Source: Halieaceae bacterium
GTDB lineage: Bacteria; Pseudomonadota; Gammaproteobacteria; Pseudomonadales; Halieaceae
Direction of reading: 5' to 3'
Assembly (NCBI GenBank): GCA_902631395.1
Contig: CACOYM010000005.1
Span: forward strand, 1 to 64,000
DNA: 64,000 bases
The notes beneath the pieces were generated by a model that was not told the DNA's origin, did not search any database, and saw only the letters and a list, made by a program, of their open reading frames with translations. Made by a program: the position numbers and the translations under genes. Below are positions 45,920 through 56,654 of this stretch, in pieces. Position 1 is the first letter of the stretch, and every line of letters starts with the position of its first letter.

Positions 45920-46348
45920 TCAGATTATCAATGGCTGCGGCTGCTGCGCCGCATGCGGATGCGAGGGGCCCGCATACACTTTAAGTTTCTTCAGCATTGC
46001 GCGTCCCAGTGGGTTGCGCGGCATCATGCCTCTCACCGCACGCTGAATCACTCGCTCAGGCGCGCGCTCAATCAATTGATCAAAGCTCGCTGAGCGAATA
46101 CCGCCGGGAAAACCCGTGTGGTGATAGTACATTTTTTTTGTCTGCTTAGCGCCCGTCACGCGGACCTTGTCACAATTCACAACGACAATGTAATCACCCA
46201 TGTCCATGTGTGGTGTGTACTCGGGCTTGTGTTTGCCGCGCAGTCGAAGTGCAATTTCTGTTGCGAGCCGACCGAGCGTCATGTTCTCGGCATCAACCAC
46301 TAGCCAATCGTGGCGTTCGTCATCTGCCTTGGCGCTAAATGTTTTCAT
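45920..46348 (-). CDS. rplM: 50S ribosomal protein L13
   Basis: 142 residues. Early-assembly large-subunit protein. [33 protein letters not shown] at the N-terminus and [18 protein letters not shown] at the C-terminus are diagnostic. ATG 46348 gives the standard length; upstream ATG 46414 would add 22 residues unlike L13. The 88-bp space up to zapE may hold the L13 autoregulatory leader, but I cannot define its structure. Confidence 0.98.
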   Translation of the reverse strand: MKTFSAKADDERHDWLVVDAENMTLGRLATEIALRLRGKHKPEYTPHMDMGDYIVVVNCDKVRVTGAKQTKKMYYHHTGFPGGIRSASFDQLIERAPERVIQRAVRGMMPRNPLGRAMLKKLKVYAGPSHPHAAQQPQPLII

Positions 46349-46436
46349 GACCGCTGCCCTGGGGGCGATGTAAATTGGACCGCGGAGCTTACTGGAGAGC
46401 TGCAAGGCTTTCAACCTCTAATTCGCCAAGTAGTGG

Positions 46437-47543
46437 TCAAGGTCGATGCTCCCTCCGAAGGTACTCTTGCGTGCGCATTTCCTGCAGTCTGGACACGGTT
46501 CGGTCAAATTCAAAGCGCAGAAGAGACCCCTCGTACAATCCCTCAGGCAGAACTTCAGCTGTAGTAATTAATTTGACGTTTCGGTCATAAAATTCATCAA
46601 CGAGGTTGATGAACCGACGTGCGGCATTTTCTTTTTCAGCGCTTAACAACGGAATGTGTTGGACCAGAACCGTATGGTACTCGCGCGCGATCTCCACGTA
46701 GTCCGCTGCGCTGCGTGCCTCCTCACATAAAACGCCAAACTCAAACACGCCAACGCCGGGCGCACCGGCAATCATGGCTACCGAACGCTGGTTGATTTCG
46801 ATTACCGACGCCTCATAGGTTGCTCCGCCGGTCAGAGACTCGAAGTATTGGCGCAACCGCTCTGCTGCATCGAGGTTGTGGGGCGCGTGCCACAAATCGG
46901 CACGGTTTAGCGTCCGGAACCGATAGTCGATGCCTGACTCCAAGTGGGTAACCTTGAGGTGCTTTTTGATAAGTGCAATCGCAGGTAGAAACCGACCTCG
47001 CTGAAGGCCATCTTTGTATAAGTCCGAGGGTGGGATGTTCGATGTAGCGACGAGGGTCACACCGCGGGCAAATAACGCTTCAATGAGCCCCGCCAGAATC
47101 ATGGCATCACCTATGTCACTGACAAAAAACTCGTCGAAACATAGGACGGATGCTTCGTCAGCAATTTCTGCAGCCACCCGCTCAAGGGGATTCGTCGCTC
47201 CACTGTTCGCAGTCAAAGCAGCATGAACTCGCTGCATAAATCGATGAAAATGAATGCGCAGCTTCCGCCTAAATGGGAGGCTGGCGAAAAACAAGTCCAT
47301 GATGTGAGTTTTACCCCGACCAACACCGCCCCAGAGGTACAGTCCCGTCTCCGGTGTCACGTTGCAACCAAGGAAACGCTGCGCACGCATCAATATTTTT
47401 CGCTCGCGCGCAGCTGCGTCTGCTAGTCGAGTGCAAAGGTCATCCAACTCAGCGATGGCCGACGCCTGCGCGGGGTCGGGCAACAGGGCGCCTGATGCAA
47501 GGTCCTGTTGGTAACGCTCTCGTGGTGATAACAGATGGGTCAT
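46437..47543 (-). CDS. zapE: Divisome-associated ATPase ZapE (AFG1/LACE1 family)
   Basis: 368 residues. AAA-type ATPase that modulates FtsZ dynamics under stress or low oxygen in E. coli. Walker A LYLWGGVGRGKTHIMDLF, RKLRIHFHRFMQRVH, Walker B VLCFDEFFVSDIGDAMIL and LVATSNIPPSDLYKDGLQR are the family blocks. ATG 47543 gives the conserved LSPRERYQQDLASG start. It lies upstream of rplM-rpsI on the same strand, a conserved neighbourhood. Confidence 0.95.
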   Translation of the reverse strand: MTHLLSPRERYQQDLASGALLPDPAQASAIAELDDLCTRLADAAARERKILMRAQRFLGCNVTPETGLYLWGGVGRGKTHIMDLFFASLPFRRKLRIHFHRFMQRVHAALTANSGATNPLERVAAEIADEASVLCFDEFFVSDIGDAMILAGLIEALFARGVTLVATSNIPPSDLYKDGLQRGRFLPAIALIKKHLKVTHLESGIDYRFRTLNRADLWHAPHNLDAAERLRQYFESLTGGATYEASVIEINQRSVAMIAGAPGVGVFEFGVLCEEARSAADYVEIAREYHTVLVQHIPLLSAEKENAARRFINLVDEFYDRNVKLITTAEVLPEGLYEGSLLRFEFDRTVSRLQEMRTQEYLRREHRP

Positions 47544-47794
47544 GGCGGTTATTGGCCAGAGCAACGCCGCGGAGGTTACCACGGAGCGGTTGCACGTCTA
47601 GTAGACTTTTCTGCCACGCGAATCCTCTGATTGACAACCACGCCATATAAAATGACCAAAACTATTATGACGTAGGCGAATGGACCCGCATCCGTTACAC
47701 TCGAGCGGAAGCGCGGCTCTCGGGATCAGCCGCTCATCGCAACTCTACGTGTAGGGGTAGTTTTTCGGTTGTACAATAAGGGGGGGTTCGACGT

Positions 47795-48238
47795 ATGTAT
47801 TCGATGACCAATTTGGTATTTGCCTTACTCCTTGGAGGCGCAATGGGAGGCGTGGCGGGCTGGTATTGGGCCGTCCATGCTCGCGGAGATAACAAGCGAA
47901 AGTTGATCCTTGACCTTGAAACCCAGCTGGAGCAGGCGTCTCAGAGCCGCGCTGATTACGAGGCCGGTGTGGCTGAGCACTTTTCCCAGACAGCGGATCT
48001 ACTTCACAAACTGACTGATGATTACCGTGCGGTCTACACGCACCTTGCAGATGGTGCGCAGCAACTTTGCGGCGATCAGATGAGTATTACAGAGGCCGCG
48101 CTGACTGCGCCTGCAGACGAAGCTAAGCCGCACCTTATAGTCGCGCAACCCCTAGATTACGCCCCAAAAAAACCTGACGAGCAAGGACAACTGTCGGAGA
48201 CCTTCGGGCTCGACAAATCCAACTCGTCGGCTGCTTGA
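47795..48238 (+). CDS. zapG: DUF1043 membrane protein ZapG (YhcB)
   Basis: 147 residues. One N-terminal transmembrane helix (about 5-26), then a cytoplasmic coiled coil with HFSQTADLLHKLTDDYRAVYTHLADGAQQL, the DUF1043 signature, and an acidic disordered tail. YhcB is tied to cell-envelope growth and division in E. coli. Start ATG 47795 has a G-rich ribosome site 8 bases upstream; ATG 47804 is an alternative. Divergent from zapE across about 250 bp in which I see nothing further. Confidence 0.9.
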   Translation: MYSMTNLVFALLLGGAMGGVAGWYWAVHARGDNKRKLILDLETQLEQASQSRADYEAGVAEHFSQTADLLHKLTDDYRAVYTHLADGAQQLCGDQMSITEAALTAPADEAKPHLIVAQPLDYAPKKPDEQGQLSETFGLDKSNSSAA

Positions 48239-48275
48239 TTCGCAAGTGCTTATTGTGGGGTTCCTACTCTTTATA

Positions 48276-48308
48276 GGTAGTACTCTGATTATGGGTAGTG
48301 CTCTGACT
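48276..48308. repeat. Imperfect tandem 15-mer, 18-bp period
   Basis: GGTAGTACTCTGATT (48276-48290) and GGTAGTGCTCTGACT (48294-48308) are 13/15 identical and lie 18 bp apart in the short convergent gap between zapG and the Nif3-family gene. Only two copies; probably a local duplication rather than a functional site. Confidence 0.5.
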
Positions 48309-48316
48309 GAGGTGCA

Positions 48317-49072
48317 CTAGGCGGGGTTTGCGATGTCGATAAACTCATGGGAGATACCGAGCTGGTCGGAGACCCGCTTCCCGGCCTCCCGCACACCGTA
48401 TCGCTCAGTCGCATGATGACCAGCAGCAATAAATCCAATGCCTCGCTCTCTCGCGATGTGGATGGTTTGCTCTGAAACCTCTCCCGTCACAAAAGCATCT
48501 GCGCCCCAGTCGGCGGCGGCATCAATGTACCCCTGACCTGCGCCCGTGCACCAGGCAACGGACGACACGGCTTGCTCACCGATGACCATCGGCGCTCGCT
48601 TTAAACGCTCATGAAGCAACCGCGCTAACTGTTGGAGCCGCACAGGCGCTGTGAGATGACCGACGAAAATAGGCGTGCCAGTATCCAGGGGATCAAGGGG
48701 CCGAGGATTCTCAATGCCCATCAATCGGCCTAGTGTCACGTTATTGCCGAGCTCCGCATGCCAATCCAGCGGCAAATGGTAAGCAAATAAGTTGACATCG
48801 TTCGCGATGAGGGATCTGATTCGTTGCGCTTTGATACCCACAATGCAGGGATCCTCTGACCTCCAGAAATAGCCATGGTGCACCAAGATCGCATCGGCGC
48901 CGCGCTCTATCGCCGCCTCAATCAATGCCTGACTGGCGGTGACACCCGTGACCAAATGTCGGACCTCTCCGCGACCCTCCACCTGGAGGCCATTAGGACA
49001 ATAATCGCGAAAACGTCGGGGCTCGAGTAAGTTATTGAGAAATGCTGTAAGTTGCTCCCTCGTGCATGCCAT
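48317..49072 (-). CDS. Nif3-like dinuclear metal-centre protein (YbgI family)
   Basis: 251 residues. The Nif3/YbgI family forms a toroidal hexamer with a dimetal site; some members act in GTP cyclohydrolase or tRNA-linked steps, but the function is unsettled. Metal ligand blocks are seen in ILVHHGYFWRSED, FAYHLPLDWHAELGNN, CTGAGQGYIDAA, ADAFVTGEVSEQ and IAAGHHATERYGV. ATG 49072; divergent from degS across a short region. Confidence 0.92.
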   Translation of the reverse strand: MACTREQLTAFLNNLLEPRRFRDYCPNGLQVEGRGEVRHLVTGVTASQALIEAAIERGADAILVHHGYFWRSEDPCIVGIKAQRIRSLIANDVNLFAYHLPLDWHAELGNNVTLGRLMGIENPRPLDPLDTGTPIFVGHLTAPVRLQQLARLLHERLKRAPMVIGEQAVSSVAWCTGAGQGYIDAAADWGADAFVTGEVSEQTIHIARERGIGFIAAGHHATERYGVREAGKRVSDQLGISHEFIDIANPA

Positions 49073-49148
49073 GACCGATACCTGATGTGTTGTGCCATAG
49101 AGAGCATAACCAGCGGATCCTGTTTTACAATGAAGCGTGGAGAAATAT

Positions 49149-50252
49149 GTGAAACAAGATCTTGCCGCATTGCTATGGCCAGCACTCGTGGGCGTCTTGG
49201 GCGCCGCGATTATTCTGGATAAGTGGGTGGTGAGGAGTGAAAACTCTGCACTCGAGCCTGCGCAAGGCAGTTATCGCGACGCGGTATCGCGTGCCACGCC
49301 CTCGGTAGTCAACATTTACACCGCAAAACTGATCGATACGCGCGTTTACCCCCGCCTCAATTCGCCGCTACAGCGTCGTTTGCGTGCGAATCGAGGCGGG
49401 GGACAGCGTATTGAGCGCTCCCTGGGATCCGGTGTGATCCTGAGCAATGACGGCCATATCGTTACCAACAACCATGTCATTAAAGGCGCAGACGCCATAC
49501 AGATCCTGCTGGCTGACGGCCGATCAGCCAGTGCTTCGGTCGTCGGCACAGACCCGGAGACTGATCTGGCTATTTTGAGAGTTGAACTCACAGACCTCAA
49601 ACCGATCGCCATAGCAGACACGTCGGATGTGGCAGTAGGTGATGTGGTGCTGGCTATTGGGAATCCCTATGGCTTCGGCCACTCAGTCTCTCAAGGCATT
49701 GTGTCAGGCGTCGGGCGCTTCGGACTGCAGCTTTCAACCTATGAGGGCTACATTCAAACTGACGCGACGGTTCACCTGGGCAGCTCAGGGGGCGCGTTGA
49801 TCGACACTCAAGGTCGTTTGGTTGGCATTAATACGCTGATCTACACTGCAGGTGCAGAGCCGGGTGACGAAACGCCGGGTATAGGTATCAATTTAGCAAC
49901 ACCGAGTGATCTGGCCGCCACGGTGCTCAACGATATTGTCACCTACGGTCGCGTTATCAGAGGCTGGCTTGGCGTTAGCGTGGAAGTCTTATTCAGCGAG
50001 GGCAGCGACGGCATACTAACGCAGCAACTGATTGTGACGAACCTCGCAGCCGGCGGACCAGCGGAGCGGGCCGGTATCCGACTCAACGATGTCATTGTGG
50101 CAATGGATGACGAAGCCGTTGTTGATGGTCGGGCTGCCATGTTCCAAATCGCGCAACTTCGACCGGGCCATCTGCTTCGCGTTGACGTGGACCGAGATGG
50201 TACGCCGATAGAGCTTGAAGCCGTCGTTGGAACGCGAGCCAACAACGGTTGA
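49149..50252 (+). CDS. degS: Periplasmic S1C serine protease DegS/AlgW type
   Basis: About 367 residues. Membrane-anchored trypsin-like protease with one N-terminal transmembrane helix, a protease domain and a single PDZ domain (about 270-360), the DegS/AlgW layout that triggers the envelope stress sigma factor by cleaving RseA/MucA. Catalytic His in VTNNHVI, Asp in ETDLAILRV and Ser in HLGSSGGAL, where most members have GNSGGAL. GTG 49149 has GGAG 6 bases upstream; GTG 49137 is the alternative. Converges with hisD. Its sigma-E operon partners are not in the window. Confidence 0.9.
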   Translation: MKQDLAALLWPALVGVLGAAIILDKWVVRSENSALEPAQGSYRDAVSRATPSVVNIYTAKLIDTRVYPRLNSPLQRRLRANRGGGQRIERSLGSGVILSNDGHIVTNNHVIKGADAIQILLADGRSASASVVGTDPETDLAILRVELTDLKPIAIADTSDVAVGDVVLAIGNPYGFGHSVSQGIVSGVGRFGLQLSTYEGYIQTDATVHLGSSGGALIDTQGRLVGINTLIYTAGAEPGDETPGIGINLATPSDLAATVLNDIVTYGRVIRGWLGVSVEVLFSEGSDGILTQQLIVTNLAAGGPAERAGIRLNDVIVAMDDEAVVDGRAAMFQIAQLRPGHLLRVDVDRDGTPIELEAVVGTRANNG

Positions 50253-50253
50253 G

Positions 50254-51561
50254 TCACTCACGTCCTTTCATGCGGATGGCAGCACTTAAGCCATGAGCCT
50301 CAAGAGACTCCGCTTTTGCAAGCGTGGACGCGACCTCGCCAAGAACGTGTGCACCTTCTTCAGAGATCTGGATCACGCTGCTTCGGCGCTGGAAATCATA
50401 AACACCCAACGGTGACGCGAAGCGAGCCGAGCCCGCGGTCGGCAGCACATGATTAGGGCCGGCACAGTAGTCGCCCACCGCCTCTGACGACATAGCCCCC
50501 ATAAAAATAGCGCCTGCTGCGGTGATGTCATCCAAGAGCGCTTGCGGATCAGCCACTGCCAGCTCAAGGTGCTCGGGGGCGAGAGAATTGCTCAAAGCCA
50601 CCGCTGCGGAGAGGTCGGGCACCTTGATCAGCGCACCTCTGTTTTTGAGAGAGGCACACACTATGGCTTGACGCGATAGAGTGGGAAGTTTAAACGCAAT
50701 ACACTCAGCCACGGCATCGAGGTAAGCGGCATCGGGACAAATCAGCACCGCTTGCGCATATTCATCGTGCTCGGCCTGAGCAAAGAGATCCATCGTGACC
50801 CACTCCGGCGAAACCGACCCATCGGCAATGATCAGAATCTCAGAAGGGCCCGCCACCATATCAATGCCAACACGACCAAATACCTGTCGCTTGGCTTCAG
50901 CAACGAAACGGTTGCCGGGTCCTACTATCTTATCTACCCTCGGCACCGTCTCCGTGCCGTGCGCGAGTGCAGCGATCGCTTGAGCTCCGCCAATCGTAAC
51001 GACTTGATCCACACCCGCCAGGCAAGCCGCGGCCATTACCGCCGGACTGATTTCGTCATGTGGCGCCGGGACTACCATCACGACTGCTGAAACGCCGGCG
51101 ACCTTCGCAGGAATAGCATTCATGAGAACCGAGGACGGGTAGCTCGCCCTACCGCCAGGAACATAAACGCCCACTCGGTCTAGTGCGGAGATACGTTGCC
51201 CAAGTAACGATCCTGATTCGTCCTCAAATTGCCAGCTCGCTCCCGCCTGACGCTGGTGGAAGTCGCGAATCCTTCTTGCTGCATGCGTGAGCGCCTCGCG
51301 TACTAAAGAGCCGACAGGCGCAGCCGCCGCCTCCATCGCAGCCAGGTCAAGATGCAGCGCAGCAGCGTCAACTACAGATCTATTGTCAAATTCGTTGGTG
51401 AACCTCAACAAAGCGGCATCGCCCTCTTTGGCTACCGCGGCCACGATGCTTGAGACCTTTTCAGCGAGCCCGACGTCCGCCTCGGCAGGGCTAACTAGAA
51501 GGCGTGCAAATGCCGCGTCGAAATCGGTATCAGCGATATCCAGCCGATTGACAATACCCAT
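50254..51561 (-). CDS. hisD: Histidinol dehydrogenase
   Basis: 435 residues. Last two oxidations of histidine synthesis, zinc and NAD dependent. Blocks are VGVYVPGGRASYPSSVLMNAIPAKVAGV, TIGGAQAIAALAHGT, KIVGPGNRFV, GPSEILIIAD, the zinc/catalytic AEHDEYAQA and NHVLPTAGSARF. It starts 2 bp after hisG. In Pseudomonas the next gene is hisC; here hisD is the last gene and meets degS tail to tail. Confidence 0.97.
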   Translation of the reverse strand: MGIVNRLDIADTDFDAAFARLLVSPAEADVGLAEKVSSIVAAVAKEGDAALLRFTNEFDNRSVVDAAALHLDLAAMEAAAAPVGSLVREALTHAARRIRDFHQRQAGASWQFEDESGSLLGQRISALDRVGVYVPGGRASYPSSVLMNAIPAKVAGVSAVVMVVPAPHDEISPAVMAAACLAGVDQVVTIGGAQAIAALAHGTETVPRVDKIVGPGNRFVAEAKRQVFGRVGIDMVAGPSEILIIADGSVSPEWVTMDLFAQAEHDEYAQAVLICPDAAYLDAVAECIAFKLPTLSRQAIVCASLKNRGALIKVPDLSAAVALSNSLAPEHLELAVADPQALLDDITAAGAIFMGAMSSEAVGDYCAGPNHVLPTAGSARFASPLGVYDFQRRSSVIQISEEGAHVLGEVASTLAKAESLEAHGLSAAIRMKGRE

Positions 51562-51563
51562 AG

Positions 51564-52223
51564 TCAGCAGCTCGACTTGGCTGTCACCGCATCCGCCAAC
51601 GCCTCGACGATGGCGCGAACCGAACGATGCCGAGTGCGCATTGAAGCCTTATTCACGATCAATCGTGAGGAGATATCCGCAATGAGTTCTCGAGGCGCCA
51701 TCCCGTTCTCTGCCAACGTTTTTCCCGTATCGACAATATCGACTATCTCATCCGCAAGTCCCATCAGCGGCGCGAGTTCCATGGATCCGTACAACTTGAT
51801 CAGATCAGCGTGTAAGCCTCTCGCAGCGTAGTGGGCCCGCGCCACATTGACAAATTTTGTTGCCACTCTGACCCGCCGGGTCGATGCGCACTTCCCCCCG
51901 GATTCGTTCGGGCCCGCCGTCATCAATTTACAAGGCGCGATCTTTAAATCCAATGCTTCGTATATCTCCGCACCGCCCGCCTCGAGCAGCACGTCTTTTC
52001 CCGCCACACCGAGATCCGCGGCACCGTTCCGGACATACGTCGCAACATCTGAACCTCTTAGAATCACAAGACTGACACGAGGCACTGTGGATTTGACAAT
52101 CAGCTTTCGGCTCGCATCGGGATCCTCCTGCGGTTCAATTCCCGCAGACGCCAGCAGTGGCAGCGTCTCTTTGAGAATGCGTCCCTTGGTCAGTGCAATT
52201 GTGATGTCGTGTTGAATAATCAT
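51564..52223 (-). CDS. hisG: ATP phosphoribosyltransferase, short form
   Basis: 219 residues. First step of histidine synthesis. [66 protein letters not shown]. It lacks the C-terminal regulatory domain of the long form, so it should need HisZ as a regulatory partner, which is not in this window. ATG 52223 gives the family N-terminus; upstream in-frame ATGs run back into murA. Confidence 0.96.
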   Translation of the reverse strand: MIIQHDITIALTKGRILKETLPLLASAGIEPQEDPDASRKLIVKSTVPRVSLVILRGSDVATYVRNGAADLGVAGKDVLLEAGGAEIYEALDLKIAPCKLMTAGPNESGGKCASTRRVRVATKFVNVARAHYAARGLHADLIKLYGSMELAPLMGLADEIVDIVDTGKTLAENGMAPRELIADISSRLIVNKASMRTRHRSVRAIVEALADAVTAKSSC

Positions 52224-52239
52224 TGCCGTGCCATATTCG

Positions 52240-53529
<1,290 letters not shown>

Positions 53530-53748
53530 TCATGGCGTCTGTGCGGAAATATTTACTGCATGTAGCGTGCCATCAGCAATGAGAGATGCTAGTGGTGCAT
53601 AGACTCGCTGCTGACGCGCGACGGGCCGCATTCCCTCAAAGACAGAACTGGTAACACTGATATCAACGTGGCCGCCGTTGAGGGAGACCGTCACCCGGGC
53701 GTCAGGAAATGCCTGATGAAGCAGCGCGATCAGATCTTGCTCATTCAC
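53530..53748 (-). CDS. ibaG: BolA-family protein IbaG (YrbA)
   Basis: 72 residues. BolA-like fold; E. coli IbaG is linked to acid stress and binds glutaredoxin Fe-S complexes. Seen are the first strand ARVTVSLNGGHVDISVTSS, the FEGMRPVARQQRVYAPL block containing the conserved RHQ-type segment (here ARQQ), and the last strand LHAVNIS. It overlaps the end of mlaC by 8 bp and abuts murA, the standard position. Confidence 0.9.
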   Translation of the reverse strand: MNEQDLIALLHQAFPDARVTVSLNGGHVDISVTSSVFEGMRPVARQQRVYAPLASLIADGTLHAVNISAQTP

Positions 53749-54472
53749 TTATCAGTTCCTCCGCCTGTGCACTAATCGCGTCGTTCCACCGCGAGATCAC
53801 CACGTCAAGGTCATCGCCCGCCTCTCTGGCCAGCGCACTGAATTGATTGCGATAGATTTCTCCCAGGTTAATCGTCTCGATAACCAAATTACGCAAGCGC
53901 CAGGCGCCATCCTTGTACCGCCCCATTTGATACCTTATCTTATAGGTACGGTCAGCCTCGCCAAAGACAAGCTGCGTTACAGACGCGATACGAGCGCTTT
54001 GGGGCGAGGCCTCGACGCCTTGCACCTCCATTTTTGCGCCACCGAAAGCCAGCAGGCCCTTGGCATAACTCTGAATCAAACCCTCGCGCAACGTCTGCGC
54101 AAACCTATCACGCTGACGCTTTAAATTTTCTCTGCCAGCACTATCCATAGATCGGCCGCGGCTGTAATAGTCGCCCATTACCGCAGTAGCAAACCCTCGC
54201 CAGTCAACGAGCTCTGACAACGCCGAATCAATCTCGCTGTAGTAACGATCGGGCTCCTCGTCGAAGTAGGTATTGGCTTCTGCCACCACCCGCATAACTT
54301 GCTCAGTTACGTCCCGAACCACCTGATCGGGGCCCGGTTGCCGGGTCGAGCCGACATCGGCCATCGATTGACTGGGGCGAGTCATCGTGAGTAACACTAG
54401 CACCAGAACCGATAACGCGAACCATTGCGTCTTGCTCAACGAGCCAAAAAATCTCATTACACTGCAATTCAT
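53741..54472 (-). CDS. mlaC: Phospholipid-binding protein MlaC (orphan at this locus)
   Basis: About 243 residues with an N-terminal signal peptide (hydrophobic 15-33). MlaC shuttles phospholipids between the outer-membrane MlaA complex and the MlaFEDB ABC transporter. Family segments are DWRGFATAVMGDYYSRG, RFAQTLREGLIQSYAKGLLAF, KIRYQMGRYKDGAWRLRNLVIETINLGEIYRNQF. ATG 54472 is next to a GTG at 54475. Unusually, mlaF, mlaE and mlaD do not precede it and mlaB does not follow: upstream is the divergent yrbG, downstream is ibaG. Confidence 0.9.
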   Translation of the reverse strand: MNCSVMRFFGSLSKTQWFALSVLVLVLLTMTRPSQSMADVGSTRQPGPDQVVRDVTEQVMRVVAEANTYFDEEPDRYYSEIDSALSELVDWRGFATAVMGDYYSRGRSMDSAGRENLKRQRDRFAQTLREGLIQSYAKGLLAFGGAKMEVQGVEASPQSARIASVTQLVFGEADRTYKIRYQMGRYKDGAWRLRNLVIETINLGEIYRNQFSALAREAGDDLDVVISRWNDAISAQAEELISE

Positions 54473-54663
54473 CACTTTACCTAATGCTTTCCCGCCACAA
54501 CCCGCTCAGCGAGAGATACGATATAGTCTGGGATCTCGGACAACTATTACGTCGCGATTCCGCTGGGTTAGACTAATCTGTGCTTATCGGGGCGTAAAAT
54601 TTTGCTCGCACCGCACGCCGATACGACAATGATACCCGATCAGCGCACCGGCCACCCGCCTGC

Positions 54664-55644
54664 ATGGCGCCTACAAGGATGAAAAGTGTGTTGTGGTACT
54701 CAGCAGCAGTTATGGTGGGCCTTTTCGCTCTGATATGGAGCGCTGATCGTTTTGTAGAGGGCGCCTCAGCCATTGCTGAGCGCGCCGGTCTGCCGCCCCT
54801 ACTGATTGGTCTAACCATTGTGTCGGTGGGAACCTCAGCGCCGGAAATATTGATCTCTGTCATGTCCGCCGTGGCCAATTCAGGTGAGCTTGCAGTAGGA
54901 AATGCATTGGGCTCGAATATTGCAAACATTGGCTTAGTTTTGGGGACTACGCTACTCATAACACATATTGCATTGCGCCGAGGCACGGTTTATGCGGACT
55001 TACCGCTGCTGTTACTGGTGGTCTTGGTAACGTGGGTCTTGCTCAGTGACAATGAGCTATCACAGAAAGATAGTTGGATTTTGCTGGCTTTTTTGGTGTT
55101 GTTCTTCCTTCGCATTTTCAGGCAAGGCAGCACCATTGAGAACGGGCAGGAGCTTCGCGACATCCCTGAAGTGGGCCTGCTTCGAGCCTGGGCAAGTTTC
55201 CTCGGTGGTTTACTGCTCTTGATAGCTTCATCACGGTTACTGGTTTGGTCAGCCTCGAATATCGCTTCGTCGCTGGGTGTCTCAGAGTTATTAATTGGTT
55301 TGACGATAGTTGCCGTTGGCACCAGCCTTCCAGAGCTGGCGACCTCTATTGCCAGCGCATTGAGAGGTCAGGCTGACATGGCCATTGGCGCAATCGTTGG
55401 CTCAAATATGTTCAACATTCTTTTGGTGCTTGCTATACCGGGACTGTGGGACGATCTTGCCCTTCAAAGCGCCGTAGTGGGTCGGGATATGCTGGCGGTA
55501 TTTCTCACGTCGTTCTTACTTGCTCTGGCCGCCGCGTGGCGGTGGAATGGTGATCTAGAGGTCAGCACTCTGTCACGGGGCACAGGCGTTTCGCTACTTA
55601 CGCTTTACATCGCTTATTACTATGTGCTGTTCACACAGGCTTGA
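54664..55644 (+). CDS. yrbG: Calcium/sodium antiporter YrbG
   Basis: 326 residues. CaCA-family exchanger with ten transmembrane helices in two inverted repeats. The alpha-repeat signatures are clear: VSVGTSAPEI with NALGSNIANIGLVLG in the first half, VAVGTSLPEL with AIVGSNMFNILLVLA in the second. The reported start is ATG 54664; ATG 54679 or GTG 54685, which follows AAGGA, may be the real one because the family begins close to the first helix. Divergent from mlaC, 4-bp junction with kdsD. Confidence 0.93.
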   Translation: MAPTRMKSVLWYSAAVMVGLFALIWSADRFVEGASAIAERAGLPPLLIGLTIVSVGTSAPEILISVMSAVANSGELAVGNALGSNIANIGLVLGTTLLITHIALRRGTVYADLPLLLLVVLVTWVLLSDNELSQKDSWILLAFLVLFFLRIFRQGSTIENGQELRDIPEVGLLRAWASFLGGLLLLIASSRLLVWSASNIASSLGVSELLIGLTIVAVGTSLPELATSIASALRGQADMAIGAIVGSNMFNILLVLAIPGLWDDLALQSAVVGRDMLAVFLTSFLLALAAAWRWNGDLEVSTLSRGTGVSLLTLYIAYYYVLFTQA

Positions 55645-55673
55645 GCACACCATTGTCCAAAGTTGATCCTGTC

Positions 55674-56654
55674 ATGACGCATCATCCAGACAAATTTTTT
55701 ATTGATTCGGCCCATCGAACCGTAGATTTGGAAAGTAACGCCATTTTTGCGCTCCATAATGCCATCGGCGACTCTTTCGCAAAGGCCTGTAGACTAATCC
55801 TCGCTACCAGTGGACGTGTGGTGGTTACTGGCATGGGAAAAAGTGGACACATCGCGGGAAAAATAGCCTCAACATTAGCAAGCACAGGTACTCCAGCCTT
55901 TTTTCTGCACCCCGCCGAAGCCTCCCACGGGGATATGGGTATGATCACGCGGGATGACTGTGTCATTGCACTTTCGAACAGTGGCGGCACACAGGAAATC
56001 GTAACGCTGCTGCCACTCATAAAGCGCATCAACGTGCCACTCATCAGCATCACGGGAAATAGTGAATCTGACCTCGCCGCAGCATCAGACGTTCACCTAC
56101 TGGCTGCCGTTGACAGCGAGGCGTGCCCGCTGGATTTGGCACCGACTTCAAGTACCTCGGTAGCTTTGGTACTCGGCGATGCAATGTCCATAGCTGTTTT
56201 AGAAGCCAGAGGCTTTACTGCTGAGGAGTTCGCATTTTCGCACCCGGGCGGCGCGCTGGGACGCCGCCTACTTCTTCGGGTAGGCGACGTTATGGCAAGT
56301 GGAAATGACACTCCAAAGATTGCCCCCACAGCGATGATCGTCGAAGCGCTATACGAAATGACAGGCAAAGGTTTGGGTATGACCACTGTTGTGACCGATA
56401 CCCAACAACTCGCTGGAATCTTTACTGATGGCGATTTACGCCGGGTCATGGAAGATGACCTTAATTTGAGGGAGACACCGGTCGCAGTCGTTATGACGAC
56501 AGCAGCTAAAACCGTTACGCCAGATACGTTGGCCGCCGAGGCACTGGGCTTGATGGAGAGGCTGAGTATCAGCTCACTGATCGTTACGGATCATTCAAAC
56601 CAACTGCTAGGCGTTATAACTCTCCTGGCGCTGCTCAAGGAGGGTATTTCATGA
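55674..56654 (+). CDS. kdsD: D-arabinose-5-phosphate isomerase KdsD
   Basis: About 326 residues. Makes arabinose 5-phosphate for Kdo, the inner LPS sugar. SIS domain (about 30-190) with VTGMGKSGHIAGKIASTLASTGTPAFFLHPAEASHGD and ACPLDLAPTSSTSV, then two CBS domains with IFTDGDLRR. ATG 55674 is preferred; an in-frame TTG at 55641 overlaps the yrbG stop. Followed by kdsC with an ATGA overlap. Confidence 0.96.
   Translation: MTHHPDKFFIDSAHRTVDLESNAIFALHNAIGDSFAKACRLILATSGRVVVTGMGKSGHIAGKIASTLASTGTPAFFLHPAEASHGDMGMITRDDCVIALSNSGGTQEIVTLLPLIKRINVPLISITGNSESDLAAASDVHLLAAVDSEACPLDLAPTSSTSVALVLGDAMSIAVLEARGFTAEEFAFSHPGGALGRRLLLRVGDVMASGNDTPKIAPTAMIVEALYEMTGKGLGMTTVVTDTQQLAGIFTDGDLRRVMEDDLNLRETPVAVVMTTAAKTVTPDTLAAEALGLMERLSISSLIVTDHSNQLLGVITLLALLKEGIS

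Noticed and set aside
48276-48308. Two-copy 15-mer as a possible CRISPR or regulatory array
   Set aside because: Only two imperfect copies with a 3-bp spacer; no array, leader or cas genes.
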